Assembly (NCBI RefSeq): GCF_011758655.1
Contig: NZ_JAAMPA010000002.1
Span: forward strand, 248,001 to 312,000
From: Modestobacter marinus
Lineage (GTDB): Bacteria; Actinomycetota; Actinomycetes; Mycobacteriales; Geodermatophilaceae
DNA length: 64,000 nt
Direction: 5' to 3'
Shown here: piece after piece, positions 1 through 8,326 of the stretch
Layout: the number at the start of each line of letters is the position of its first letter
How positions within the stretch are numbered: position 1 is the first letter of the stretch
Translations under genes and position numbers: made by a program
Notes under the pieces: model-generated
Told to the model about the DNA's origin: nothing
Database searches by the model: none
What the model saw: only the letters and a program-made list of their open reading frames with translations

Positions 1-1
1 C

Positions 2-763
2 TGCGACATCGTCGAGCACCAGCAGTTCGACGATCCGCTCCGCGGGCAGTTGTTCCTGCGCACGGCGTTCGTCGGCGCGGAGGACAGCGACGTCGGCCGC
101 CTGTCCCGGGCGTTCGGAGCGGTGGCCGACGAGTTCGGGATGTCCTACCGGGTGGCCGGTGATCAGCCGGAGCGGGTGCTCGTGATGGTCTCCAAGCTCG
201 GGCACTGCCTGAACGACCTGGTCTTCCGGTGGCGGGCGGGCAACCTGGGCGGAGAGCTGGTCGCGGTGGTCTCCAACCACGAGGACCTGCGGCCGATGGC
301 GGAGGCCGCCGGCCTGCCCTTCGTGCACGTGCCCGTGACCCCGACGACGAAGGGGGACGCCGAGGCCCGGCTGCTCGAACTGGTCGACCAGTACGACGTC
401 GACCTGGTGGTGCTGGCCCGGTACATGCAGGTCCTCTCCGACGAGACGTGCGCGGCGCTGTACGGACGGGCGATCAACATCCACCACTCGTTCCTGCCGG
501 GCTTCAAGGGTGCCAAGCCCTACCACCAGGCGTTCGACCGCGGCGTCAAGCTGGTGGGGGCGACCGCCCACTACGTGACACCCGACCTGGACGAGGGCCC
601 GATCATCGAGCAGGAGGTCATCCGGATCGACCACACCCACGACCCCCGCGCACTGGCCACCGTCGGCCAGGACGCCGAGGCGCTCGCGCTCTCCCGGGCC
701 GTGCGCTGGCACAGCGAGCGACGGGTGCTGCTCAACGGTCACAGCACGGTCGTCTTCCGCTGA
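2..763 (+). CDS. purU: Formyltetrahydrofolate deformylase, 5'-truncated by window edge
   Basis: PurU hydrolyses 10-formyl-tetrahydrofolate to formate and tetrahydrofolate, supplying formate for purine synthesis and balancing one-carbon pools in the cytoplasm. The frame is open from base 2, so the start and most of the N-terminal ACT domain lie outside the window. The visible 253 residues hold the end of the ACT domain and the whole formyltransferase-fold domain. The active-site stretch INIHHSFLPGF carries the Asn/His pair of the formyltransferase family, and the catalytic Asp sits in DLDEGPII. The C-terminus is complete. A TTG at 50 is internal and should not be taken as the start. Confidence 0.95.
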   Translation, partial: CDIVEHQQFDDPLRGQLFLRTAFVGAEDSDVGRLSRAFGAVADEFGMSYRVAGDQPERVLVMVSKLGHCLNDLVFRWRAGNLGGELVAVVSNHEDLRPMAEAAGLPFVHVPVTPTTKGDAEARLLELVDQYDVDLVVLARYMQVLSDETCAALYGRAINIHHSFLPGFKGAKPYHQAFDRGVKLVGATAHYVTPDLDEGPIIEQEVIRIDHTHDPRALATVGQDAEALALSRAVRWHSERRVLLNGHSTVVFR

Positions 764-797
764 GCCCGGCCGCGGCGGCTCCGCGCACCCGGACCGG

Positions 798-1382
798 TCA
801 CCGCCGTCCGGTGGCGCGGTGCATCAGCACGCACTCGAGGGTGGGGCCCTCGGGGAGGGCGACGCCCACCCGCTCGATCTCGGTGAACCCGTAGGCGGTG
901 TAGAGCGGCACGCCCGGCAGGGTGGCCATGAGCGCGAGTGCGCGGAAGCCCGCACCCGCAGCATCGTGCAGGCAGTGGTCCAGCATGGCTCGCCCCAGGC
1001 CGCGGCGGGTCCAGTCGCTCCGGACGAACATCGCCCGCACCCGTGCACGCTCGGCGCGGGGGTCGAGCACGCGGTCGCCGTCCTCGGGTGAGCCCGGGTA
1101 GAGCAGGGCACGCCGACTCCACCCACCGCAGGCCACGATCTCCTCACCGGCCTCCTGGACGACGTAGGTGCCGTCGGCGATGAGCAGGTGGTCCGGGCTC
1201 GTGAGGTGCACGACGGCGGCGGCGGTCTGCTCCGCGTCGTAGCAGCGCGGGAAGATGGCGCGCACCGACGCCCGCTTCAGCGCTGCGATGGCCGGGGCGT
1301 CCTCGGGCACCGCTCGCCGCATCGTCGGCATCAGCGCGGCCGGCACCGGGTGCCGGCGCTCGTCGGGGGTGGTGGTGGTCAT
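798..1382 (-). CDS. GNAT-family N-acetyltransferase
   Basis: Predicted acetyl-CoA-dependent N-acetyltransferase of 194 residues; the substrate cannot be read from the sequence. The fold is recognisable from the acetyl-CoA pyrophosphate-binding motif RRGLGRAM (about residues 131-138), preceded by the beta-strand VRAMFVRSDW and followed by the C-terminal YTAYGF segment typical of GNAT proteins. The ATG at 1382 has a GGAGG ribosome-binding site about 5 nt upstream. It converges on purU with a 34-bp gap. It is probably a single-gene unit, since the next upstream gene on this strand ends 87 bp away. Confidence 0.85.
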   Translation of the reverse strand: MTTTTPDERRHPVPAALMPTMRRAVPEDAPAIAALKRASVRAIFPRCYDAEQTAAAVVHLTSPDHLLIADGTYVVQEAGEEIVACGGWSRRALLYPGSPEDGDRVLDPRAERARVRAMFVRSDWTRRGLGRAMLDHCLHDAAGAGFRALALMATLPGVPLYTAYGFTEIERVGVALPEGPTLECVLMHRATGRR

Positions 1383-1469
1383 GGGGTCCTCCAGGGGTGG
1401 GTGGTCTCCCTGGACGGCGGGAGGCGGTGGCTCCCGTCCGGGAGGTCCGGCCTCCCGGCACCACCGGCC

Positions 1470-4199
1470 TCACCTCCCGAGGACCTCCCAGTGCACCTCG
1501 TCAGCCGGCTCGTAGGCGCACCAGCGCCCGGTCCGCACCGTCGTCCGCAGGTGGTCCCCGAGCGACGGGTGGACCTGGGCCAGCCGCTTGATCGCATCGC
1601 GGATGCGCCACGTCACCGCCGAACGTGCGCGCTCGTCGACGGCGCCCGCGCGGCGGGTCCGCCCGCCGAGACCGGTGCTGCTGGCCAGCTCCGCCAGCAG
1701 CTGGTCCAGCTCGAGCCGAGCCTGCTCGGCGCGACCGAGGTCGCCGAGGTCCTCGGCCTCGAGGACGTCGTCCTGCAGGTCCGCCACCCGCCGGCGGTAC
1801 TGCGCCTTGGCGGTCTCGTCGATCATCGGGCCGAGGTCGGGGCTCTCGACGGCGGCTCCCATCAGCTCGGCCGCGGAGACCTCGACGTTCGGCCTCCCCA
1901 CCAGGACGGCCAGGTCGGCCAGGCCCTTGGCATCCGGTGTCCGGACCGTGCGGCCGGCGAAGGTGATCACCCAGAGCGGGCCCTCGCGCGACCAGGTGCC
2001 CGGTCCGGGCCGCGGAGTCCGCGATCCAGTCCGTGGCCGCTCGTCCGGTGGTCCGGCCGCCGGCGCCGGCCCGGAGCCACCGGTGGCGCCGGCGAGGTCG
2101 GCGAGGCCGGGTCGCGCGACGGCGAGGGCTGCCCGCAGGCCCGCGGCGGACAGCGGGCGCACGGCGGCCGGGAGCGGTTCCAGCAGCAGCTCCTCCAGCG
2201 CCGGCAGCTCGGACATGCCCGGGGGGACGGCGGCCTGCGCCACCTCCGCGGCCGACGCTCGCCCGGCCGTCGACAGCGTCGCCGCCGCCCACCGCAACGT
2301 GGTGGCGACCTCCGCGTCGTGCCCCAGCGCGACGAAGACGTCCAGGGACCGGGTCAGGTGGGCGGCCGCCCCGGCCAGGTCGCCCTGCCCCAGCGCGACC
2401 GCCGCCAGCCCGCGGTGTGCGGTGCCCACACCCCACGGGTAGCCCGCTGACGACGCCTGGTCCAGTGCGGCGGAGAAGAGGGTGACCGTGCCGGCCGGGT
2501 CGCTGGTGTCCATCAGCCCCGCGCAGGTGACGACGGCGAAGACCCCGAGGATCGGACCGTCGGCGTCGGTCAACCCGCGCTGCACCTCACGGGCGACCTC
2601 CAGGCCGGCCGCGCGGCCACGGACCCGGCTGGTGGCCAGCGCCCGGATGATCTCCAGCTCGTGCGCGCAGGCCACCCAGCCCCCTCCGTACGCGGCATCG
2701 ATGCCGCGCTCGACGATCGACAGCGCCGCGGCCCACTCGCCGTCCGCCCGACGGACCATGTGGAGGGCCCGGGTGGCCATCGCCTCGCCGAGGCGACGCG
2801 GGGAGTCCCCGGGCCCGGCGGAGTCCAGGACCCGCTCGGCGAGGCCCCGCCCGCGGGCCAGGTCGCCGGTGACGATCGCGGCGGTGGCGGTCGTCGCGAC
2901 GACCTCGCACCAGAGCGGCAGGGCCGGGTCGTCCCAGCGGTCGAGCAGCTGGTCCCCCAGGGCGAGGACGGTCTCCGCGCGGGCGTTGTGCACCACCCCC
3001 CAGAGCGGGATGAAGAGCGAGAAGGCGCGATCTGCGTCCGCGTCGTGGCCCAGGCACCACCGGATGCCCTCCTGCAGGTTCAGCTGGGTGGACAGCAGCG
3101 CCGCGAAGAGCTCCCCGGGCCAGGAGCGCTGGGAGAGCCGGACGATCTGCTCGGCGTCGGCGGTGTGCCGGCGCACCGCCCGCTCCTCGCAGAGCTCCAG
3201 CTCACCGGCCTCGGACAGCCGGTCGCGGGCGAACAACCGGAGGCTCTCCGGGAGGGAGTACCAGGTGCGGCCCAGCCGGGACGCCGTCGTGAGCAGCGAG
3301 GGGGTGACCAGCGCGTCGAGCCGGGTCAGGGAGGTCGCCAGCGTGTCGCCGTCGTCGGCCGCGACGGCGTGCGCCGCCTCGTCGGAGAACGGCCCGCGGA
3401 AGGTGCCCAGCCGGGCGAAGAAGCGCTGGACCGCCGGGTCCAGCCGGGCGTGCGACCAGCCGATCGCCGACTCCAGGCTCTGCTGCCGGTCCGGCCGGTG
3501 CCCCCGCGCGCTGGTCAGCAGCTGGAAGCGGGCGTCCAGGTGGCGGAGCATGTCCGCGGGGCCCAGGGTCCGGGAGCGCGCCGCCGCGAGCTCGATCGCC
3601 AGGGGCAGGCCGTCGAGTCGGCGGCAGAGCGCGGCCACGCACACGGCGGTCGGGTCGTCCAGGACGAGGTCGGCCCCGGCCTCACGCGCACGCGCGGCGA
3701 ACAGCTGCACGGCGGGTGAGGCCAGGGCGGCGACCGGGTCGTCGCCGTCCGGGACCGGGAGGGGCGCCAGCACGGTCACCCGCTCGCCGGGCAGCCCGAG
3801 CGGGACCTGGCTGGTGACCAGCAACCGCAGGCCCGGGACCTCCGTGAGCAGTGCCTGGGCGACGTCGGCCACCGCGTCCAGGTGGTGCTCGGCGTTGTCC
3901 AGCAGCACCAGTCGCTCGGCGTCGGCCAGGCCGAGGGCCGCTCCGGACAGCGACCCGAACCCGAGCGCCTCGGTGACGGCTGCCGGGACCCCCGCGGGGT
4001 CGGCGACGGCCGCGAGCTCGCACAGGCTCACCGGCAGGCCGCCTCCCTCCTCCGCGACCGCCGACGCGACGCGCGTCTTCCCGACGCCACCGGGGCCCAC
4101 CACCGTGACGAGCCGGTGCCCGGTCAGGAGCGCGCGGACCCGTCGCACGTCGTCGTCGCGTCCGACGAGGGAGGAATGGACCACCTGCCGTGGGGCCAT
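1470..4199 (-). CDS. Large regulatory ATPase (AfsR/LuxR-like NTPase without HTH)
   Basis: A 909-residue STAND-type ATPase. Residues 1-300 form an NB-ARC-like NTPase: Walker A GPGGVGKT at about 35-42, Walker B VLLDNAEH near 95, then GLPLAIELAAARS as in AfsR/LAL proteins. A TPR-like helical middle follows. The last 180 residues are a domain common behind actinobacterial predicted ATPases, with the signature AGRTVR..DAKGL and the ending TVRTGRWCAYEP. No DNA-binding helix-turn-helix is visible, so it may act through a partner. The frame stays open to 5264, but sequence upstream of 4199 is antisense to the methyltransferase gene and reads as non-coding. ATG 4199 was chosen because homology begins there (MAPRQVVH..LVGR); its ribosome site is weak. 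Confidence 0.8.
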   Translation of the reverse strand: MAPRQVVHSSLVGRDDDVRRVRALLTGHRLVTVVGPGGVGKTRVASAVAEEGGGLPVSLCELAAVADPAGVPAAVTEALGFGSLSGAALGLADAERLVLLDNAEHHLDAVADVAQALLTEVPGLRLLVTSQVPLGLPGERVTVLAPLPVPDGDDPVAALASPAVQLFAARAREAGADLVLDDPTAVCVAALCRRLDGLPLAIELAAARSRTLGPADMLRHLDARFQLLTSARGHRPDRQQSLESAIGWSHARLDPAVQRFFARLGTFRGPFSDEAAHAVAADDGDTLATSLTRLDALVTPSLLTTASRLGRTWYSLPESLRLFARDRLSEAGELELCEERAVRRHTADAEQIVRLSQRSWPGELFAALLSTQLNLQEGIRWCLGHDADADRAFSLFIPLWGVVHNARAETVLALGDQLLDRWDDPALPLWCEVVATTATAAIVTGDLARGRGLAERVLDSAGPGDSPRRLGEAMATRALHMVRRADGEWAAALSIVERGIDAAYGGGWVACAHELEIIRALATSRVRGRAAGLEVAREVQRGLTDADGPILGVFAVVTCAGLMDTSDPAGTVTLFSAALDQASSAGYPWGVGTAHRGLAAVALGQGDLAGAAAHLTRSLDVFVALGHDAEVATTLRWAAATLSTAGRASAAEVAQAAVPPGMSELPALEELLLEPLPAAVRPLSAAGLRAALAVARPGLADLAGATGGSGPAPAAGPPDERPRTGSRTPRPGPGTWSREGPLWVITFAGRTVRTPDAKGLADLAVLVGRPNVEVSAAELMGAAVESPDLGPMIDETAKAQYRRRVADLQDDVLEAEDLGDLGRAEQARLELDQLLAELASSTGLGGRTRRAGAVDERARSAVTWRIRDAIKRLAQVHPSLGDHLRTTVRTGRWCAYEPADEVHWEVLGR

Positions 4200-4307
4200 G
4201 CCTGCAGGGTGACAGGTCGGTGAGGTCCGGGTGGGGCTCGTCCGCACGGCGTGAGGTCCGACCTCCCGCCGTACCGGGTGTCCGAACGACACCCAGAAGG
4301 GGAGACC

Positions 4308-5390
4308 ATGACGACCACCCTCACCACCCTCGACGAGGCGGAGGTGCTGTCCGAACGCCTGTTCGGCGCCGCCGTCCAGTCGCTGGAGCTGTTCGCGGTG
4401 CACCTGGGCCGGCGACTCGGCCTCTACCGCGTGCTGGCCGACGGCCGGGCCAGGACCGCTGCCGAGCTCGCGGCCGACGCCGGGATCGCCGAGCGCTACG
4501 CCCGCGAGTGGCTCGACCAGCAGGCCGTCGCCGGCCTGCTGGACACCGACGACGGCGAGCCGTCCACCGGGCGGCGGTACCGCCTCGGCGCCGCCCACGC
4601 CAGGGTGCTGACCGTGGCGGACGACCCGCTGCACGCCGCCCCGCTGGCCTCGATGCTCGCCGGCATCGGTCAGGCCCTGCCCGACGTGGTCGAGGCCTAC
4701 CGGTCCGGCGGCGGGGTGCCCTACGCCCGCTACGGCGAGGACTTCCGGGACGGTCAGGGCGGGGTCAACCGGCCGGCCTTCACCCACGACCTCGTCCAGG
4801 ACTGGCTCCCGGCCGTGCCCGACGTCCACTCCCGGCTCGCGTCCGGGGCCCGGGTGGCCGACGTCGGTTGCGGGCAGGGCTGGTCGACGCAGGCCATCGC
4901 CCGGGCCTACCCGGCCAGCACGGTCGTCGGGGTGGACGTGGACGCGGGCTCGGTCGCCGATGCCGCCGCCACGCTGGACGACGACCTCGCGGACCGGGTC
5001 AGCTACGTCGTCGCCGACGCGGCCCGGCTCGATGCGCTCGGCGTCTTCGACGTCGTCGTGATGCTGGAGACGCTGCACGACATCGGCCGCCCGGTGGAGG
5101 CCCTGGCCGCCGTCCGTGCGGCCCTGGCGGACGGGGGGACGCTCGTCGTCGCCGACGAGCGGGTCGCCCCGTCGTTCTCCGCCCCCGGCGACGAGGTCGA
5201 ACGCATGATGCTCGGCTGGAGCGTCGTCCACTGCCTGCCCGCGGCGATCGCCACGGGTGACCACGACGCCATCGGCACGGCCATCCGGCCCTCCGTGGTC
5301 GTCGACCTGGCCCGGCAGGCCGGGTTCGGCACCGTCGAGGTGCTGCCCATCGACAACCCGCTGTTCCGGTTCTATCGGATCCAGGACTGA
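4308..5390 (+). CDS. Class I SAM-dependent methyltransferase with N-terminal winged helix
   Basis: A 360-residue methyltransferase. The first 100 residues resemble the winged-helix dimerisation domain of small-molecule O-/C-methyltransferases. The Rossmann domain then carries motif I VADVGCGQGW (about 183-192), the acidic loop VVGVDVD, and motif IV around DVVVMLETLHD. The substrate is unknown. ATG 4308 is preceded by AAGGGGAG at 4297-4304; the frame extends to 4251 but that part lacks a ribosome site. The gene is divergent from the large ATPase gene with a 108-bp shared promoter region, and is followed after 11 bp by the Tat-exported barrel protein, probably in one operon. Confidence 0.85.
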   Translation: MTTTLTTLDEAEVLSERLFGAAVQSLELFAVHLGRRLGLYRVLADGRARTAAELAADAGIAERYAREWLDQQAVAGLLDTDDGEPSTGRRYRLGAAHARVLTVADDPLHAAPLASMLAGIGQALPDVVEAYRSGGGVPYARYGEDFRDGQGGVNRPAFTHDLVQDWLPAVPDVHSRLASGARVADVGCGQGWSTQAIARAYPASTVVGVDVDAGSVADAAATLDDDLADRVSYVVADAARLDALGVFDVVVMLETLHDIGRPVEALAAVRAALADGGTLVVADERVAPSFSAPGDEVERMMLGWSVVHCLPAAIATGDHDAIGTAIRPSVVVDLARQAGFGTVEVLPIDNPLFRFYRIQD

Positions 5391-5401
5391 GAGGAACCGT
5401 C

Positions 5402-6037
5402 ATGTCCGACATCTCCAGGCGCTCGGTCCTGGCCGCGGCCGCCGCCGTGCTCACCGTCCCCCTGCTGGGTGGTCTGGCCGTCCGTCAGGTCGACACCGGT
5501 CCGCCCGGCAACGACCGGCCCCCGGCTCCGGCGCAGCCGTTCGAGTTCGACGTCTCCGAGGACGGCACGCGGTTCGTGTTCGAGGACGACCCGGTGTTCT
5601 CCGACGGGCTCCCGGCCGCGGGCAACAGCTTCGTCACCCAGGGCTGGATCTACCTGGACGGGACCCTCGGCGACCACGACGGGGTCGTCGTGGACGCGGC
5701 AGGTCAGGCCCAGCCGGAGTTCCCCGAGGAGGTCATCGGGGAGTGGACCTGCTGGGGGTTCTTCATCGGCGCGGGAGCGCATTCGACCCACGACGCCTGG
5801 GTCGCCACGACCCAGGTCTTCGAGTTCTCCGACGGGTCCACCCTGACCTCGATCGGGACCGAGCTGCCCCAGCAGGCGGGGACCGTCGACCGGGCGGTCA
5901 CGGGTGGGACGGGGAGCTACGCCGGAGCCCGCGGGGAGATGGCCCAGACCACCAACGGGCACAACGGCACCGACGGGGTGAACGCCGACTTCGTCGTCCA
6001 CCTCGCTGACGGGTCCCACCCGTCGGCCGGGGACTGA
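5402..6037 (+). CDS. Tat-exported allene-oxide-cyclase-like barrel protein
   Basis: A 211-residue secreted protein. The N-terminus has a twin-arginine signal (SRRSVLAAAAAVL, residues 6-18) and a hydrophobic stretch ending near residue 27. The mature part has beta-rich segments and the motif TGGTGSYAGARGEM (about 170-183), which matches the allene oxide cyclase / dirigent-like barrel fold found in many actinobacterial secreted proteins. In plants such barrels guide cyclisation or coupling; the bacterial function is unknown. It begins 11 bp after the methyltransferase stop, and AGAGGAA gives a ribosome site, so co-transcription is likely. A strong hairpin follows. Confidence 0.75.
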   Translation: MSDISRRSVLAAAAAVLTVPLLGGLAVRQVDTGPPGNDRPPAPAQPFEFDVSEDGTRFVFEDDPVFSDGLPAAGNSFVTQGWIYLDGTLGDHDGVVVDAAGQAQPEFPEEVIGEWTCWGFFIGAGAHSTHDAWVATTQVFEFSDGSTLTSIGTELPQQAGTVDRAVTGGTGSYAGARGEMAQTTNGHNGTDGVNADFVVHLADGSHPSAGD

Positions 6038-6046
6038 TCCGGCGAT

Positions 6047-6084
6047 CCGGTGGTCCGGACCCGGCAGGGACCCCGGACCACCGG
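6047..6084 (+). terminator. Hairpin terminator, perfect 12-bp stem
   Basis: The arms CCGGTGGTCCGG (6047-6058) and CCGGACCACCGG (6073-6084) are perfectly complementary across a 14-nt loop, 9 bp after the stop of the barrel-protein gene. There is no T-run, as is usual in high-GC actinobacteria, so an intrinsic or Rho-aided terminator is inferred from position and stem strength. Confidence 0.65.
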
Positions 6085-6203
6085 ACCGAGGGACCTCCCT
6101 CGTCCACGGCGGTTCCTGACCCGATGACGCCGCCGTGACGGCGGTGGGGAGCCCGGGGAGAGGTCTCAGCAGCACTGCTGTCCGCACGGGCGGGGGCCGC
6201 CCC

Positions 6204-6404
6204 ATGGGGCGGGAGCGGGAGAGCTCCGGACGACCAGCCGAGGCTCGCACCTCCTACGACCACCAGGTGCTCGACCGCCTCGGTGCGCACGTGCAGGCGT
6301 TCATCCGGCGCCTGGTCGTGGTGTTCCTCGCGACTGCTGATGCACGTGGCGAGGCGGACTGCTCCTCCCGCGCCGGCCCGCCGGGGTTCGTCGCCGTGCT
6401 CGAC
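6204..6404 (+). pseudogene. Truncated pyridoxamine-5'-phosphate-oxidase-like N-terminus
   Basis: In the frame of the following methyltransferase, about 65 codons read like the first third of a PPOX-family FMN-binding protein: QAFIRR, then VFLATADARGEADCS, then RAGPPGFVAVLD. In intact proteins this is followed by more than 100 further residues (the rest of the split barrel). Here the similarity stops at the VLD codons (6396-6404) and gives way to a short linker and a complete methyltransferase. The ATG at 6204 has no convincing ribosome site. I interpret this as a deletion remnant; a deliberate fusion is possible but would lack most of the FMN site. Confidence 0.55.
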
Positions 6405-6440
6405 CTACCGAGTCGGCGGGCCGCTCGGCATGCTGGGGGA

Positions 6441-7100
6441 GTGCCTCCGGCTCCTGCTGCTGTCCACCATCCCGTCTTCGCCCGGGTCTTCGGCCGACTT
6501 GCCGCGGCGGGGGAGCGGTCCGGGCTGGCCGAGCTGCGGGGCAGGGTGCTCGCCGACACGGCCGGCCGGGTGCTGGAGGTCGGGGCGGGGTCCGGCAGCA
6601 ACTTCGCGCACTACCCGCCCGCGGTGACCCAGGTGGTCGCCGTCGAGCCGGAGCCGTACCTGCGTGGACTGGCCGAGCAGGCTGCCCGACGAGCACCCGT
6701 GCCGGTGGACGTGGTGGACGGCGTCGCGGAGGCCCTGCCCGCCGGCGAGGGTGAGTTCGACACCGTCGTCAGCACGCTGGTCCTGTGCAGCGTGGCCGAC
6801 CAGCCGCGTGCGCTGCGCGAGCTGCACCGGGTGCTGCGCCCCGGCGGGCGGCTGGTCTTCTGGGAGCACGTGCGGGCCGAGCGGCCGCCGCTGACGATCG
6901 TGCAGGACGCCCTCGACCGGACAGTCTGGCCCGTGCTGTGCGGCGGGTGCCACGTCGGGCGCGACACCGCCACGGCGATCACCGCGGCCGGCTTCACGAT
7001 GGAGCGCCTGGAGCGCCACCGCCTGCCGGACACGCGCATCCCGCTCCCCATGGCGCCGCACGTCCTGGGCACCGCGCGGCGGGCCGAGCCGGCACGGTGA
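6441..7100 (+). CDS. UbiE-like class I SAM-dependent methyltransferase
   Basis: A 219-residue methyltransferase read from GTG 6441, where homologous proteins begin (HHPVFARVFGRL, usually H-P-x-F-A-R-x-Y). Motif I is GRVLEVGAGSGSN, followed by the acidic end of strand 2 (VAVEPEP) and LHRVLRPGGRLVFWEH as in the UbiE/phosphatidylethanolamine methyltransferase group. The substrate is not determinable. The frame is open to 6135 and includes the PPOX-like remnant, so a longer fusion product from ATG 6204 or 6135 cannot be excluded. GGGGGA at 6435-6440 is too close to GTG 6441 for ideal initiation. Confidence 0.75.
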   Translation: MPPAPAAVHHPVFARVFGRLAAAGERSGLAELRGRVLADTAGRVLEVGAGSGSNFAHYPPAVTQVVAVEPEPYLRGLAEQAARRAPVPVDVVDGVAEALPAGEGEFDTVVSTLVLCSVADQPRALRELHRVLRPGGRLVFWEHVRAERPPLTIVQDALDRTVWPVLCGGCHVGRDTATAITAAGFTMERLERHRLPDTRIPLPMAPHVLGTARRAEPAR

Positions 7101-7166
7101 GGCGGCGGCCGACCCGGTCGGCGAGGAGCTGCTGAGCTCGGCAGCGGCTCCGCCACGCGCATCCGG

Positions 7167-7901
7167 CTACCGGGTCGAGCTGCTCACGGTCCGGCGGCGG
7201 GAGAGGAGGTGGCCACTCAGGAGCACCACGGCGAGGACGCCGATCACCACGACCGTGGTCGTCCCCGACCACGGCAGCGCCTCCTCGCTCGCCCGCGGTC
7301 CGGTCGCGGTGTCGGCGGCTGTCGCCGTGCCGTAGCCGTCGGTGGTCCCGGAGCCGGCTGTGGTCCCGGAGCCGGCCGGCGTCTCGGAGGCGGCGGTGGT
7401 CGCAGGACCGGCTGTGGTCTCGGGGCTGGGCGCCGTCTCGGCGAGGGACTGGAGCCGGCCGGCCAGCGTGAGCACCGCGTCGGTCCAGCGTCGGGCCGCC
7501 AGGTCCGGGGCCACCTCGTCGGTCAGCACGCCCTGGACGTCGGCCACGGGCAGCGTGGACCCCTCGCCCACCCACGACCCGTACTCGTACGTCCCCCCGC
7601 CGACGGCCACGGCCAGGAGGACGTCGGAGTCGCCGAGTCCGGACAGCTCGGCGGTCCGTCCCGCCCAGGTGGAGGCCGGGACGGCGTCGAAGTCGGAGAC
7701 GAAGACGGCGTGCAGACCGATGCCCCGCTCCGCCGCCAACCGGTCCATGGCCTGCTGGACCACCTGCCGGTCCGCAGCGCCGATCACGATCGTGTCGTCC
7801 GTGAGCTGTCCGGGCAGCTCCCGCGGCGGGCCGGCCGACGCCGGCCCGGCGGTGAGGAGAACGACCACGAGGGCCCCGAGGACCGTCCACGTCCTGCGCA
7901 T
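7167..7901 (-). CDS. Secreted TPM-domain membrane-anchored protein
   Basis: A 244-residue protein with a signal peptide (LGALVVVLLTAGPASA, residues 8-23), then a TPM/YgcG-like domain (LPGQLTDDTIVIGA near residue 30, then VFVSDFDAVPASTWAGRTAELSG split into two helices). A threonine/alanine/glycine-rich linker with repeated SGTTAGSGTT-type units follows. A C-terminal membrane helix (TTTVVVIGVLAVVLLSG) and the basic tail SRRR end it. TPM domains are thought to act in membrane-protein quality control or as extracytoplasmic phosphatase-like modules. The topology is N-out with a C-terminal anchor. ATG 7901 has GGAGAT upstream. The ORF could extend to 8339, but that part has no signal or homology. 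Confidence 0.75.
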   Translation of the reverse strand: MRRTWTVLGALVVVLLTAGPASAGPPRELPGQLTDDTIVIGAADRQVVQQAMDRLAAERGIGLHAVFVSDFDAVPASTWAGRTAELSGLGDSDVLLAVAVGGGTYEYGSWVGEGSTLPVADVQGVLTDEVAPDLAARRWTDAVLTLAGRLQSLAETAPSPETTAGPATTAASETPAGSGTTAGSGTTDGYGTATAADTATGPRASEEALPWSGTTTVVVIGVLAVVLLSGHLLSRRRTVSSSTR

Positions 7902-8326
7902 TCCACCATCTCCAAGATCCGTCCGGGATCGCTCCCGCTGGGTGGCACGGCGCGCCAGGCACGGAGTGCGCACCGCTGTGGTGCACGGCGGCCCGGCGCT
8001 CGAGGAACGTGCAGCCGAGCCGGGTCGGTCGACCCTCACGCGTTCGGCCGGGCTGCCGTCACCGGATGGGTCGTCGGGGCCGTCCCGCCGCAGGAGAGCG
8101 CCCATGAGCGCGCCGGTGACGTCACGCTGACCACTCGTCACGCGTCGTCGTCGGCGAGCGCTGAGGTCGTCGTCCCGACGCCGTCCTGATCGGCGGCTGC
8201 CCCGGCGGATCGGCCCGATGAGCCATCCGTCGTGCCCCCTCCTTGCGAACGCAGGGCGTGCGCGGGGCGAGGACTCAGTCGACTCCGCGGGTCCCGGATG
8301 CCCAGCTACCTGCGGAGAGTGAGCGG
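7902..8326. other. 425-bp divergent intergenic region
   Basis: This region lies between the divergent TPM-domain and DUF418-like genes and should hold both promoters. I see no convincing gene: the open frames crossing it are arginine/serine-rich shadows. No clear -10/-35 pair, repeat or structured RNA could be assigned by eye. Confidence 0.4.
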
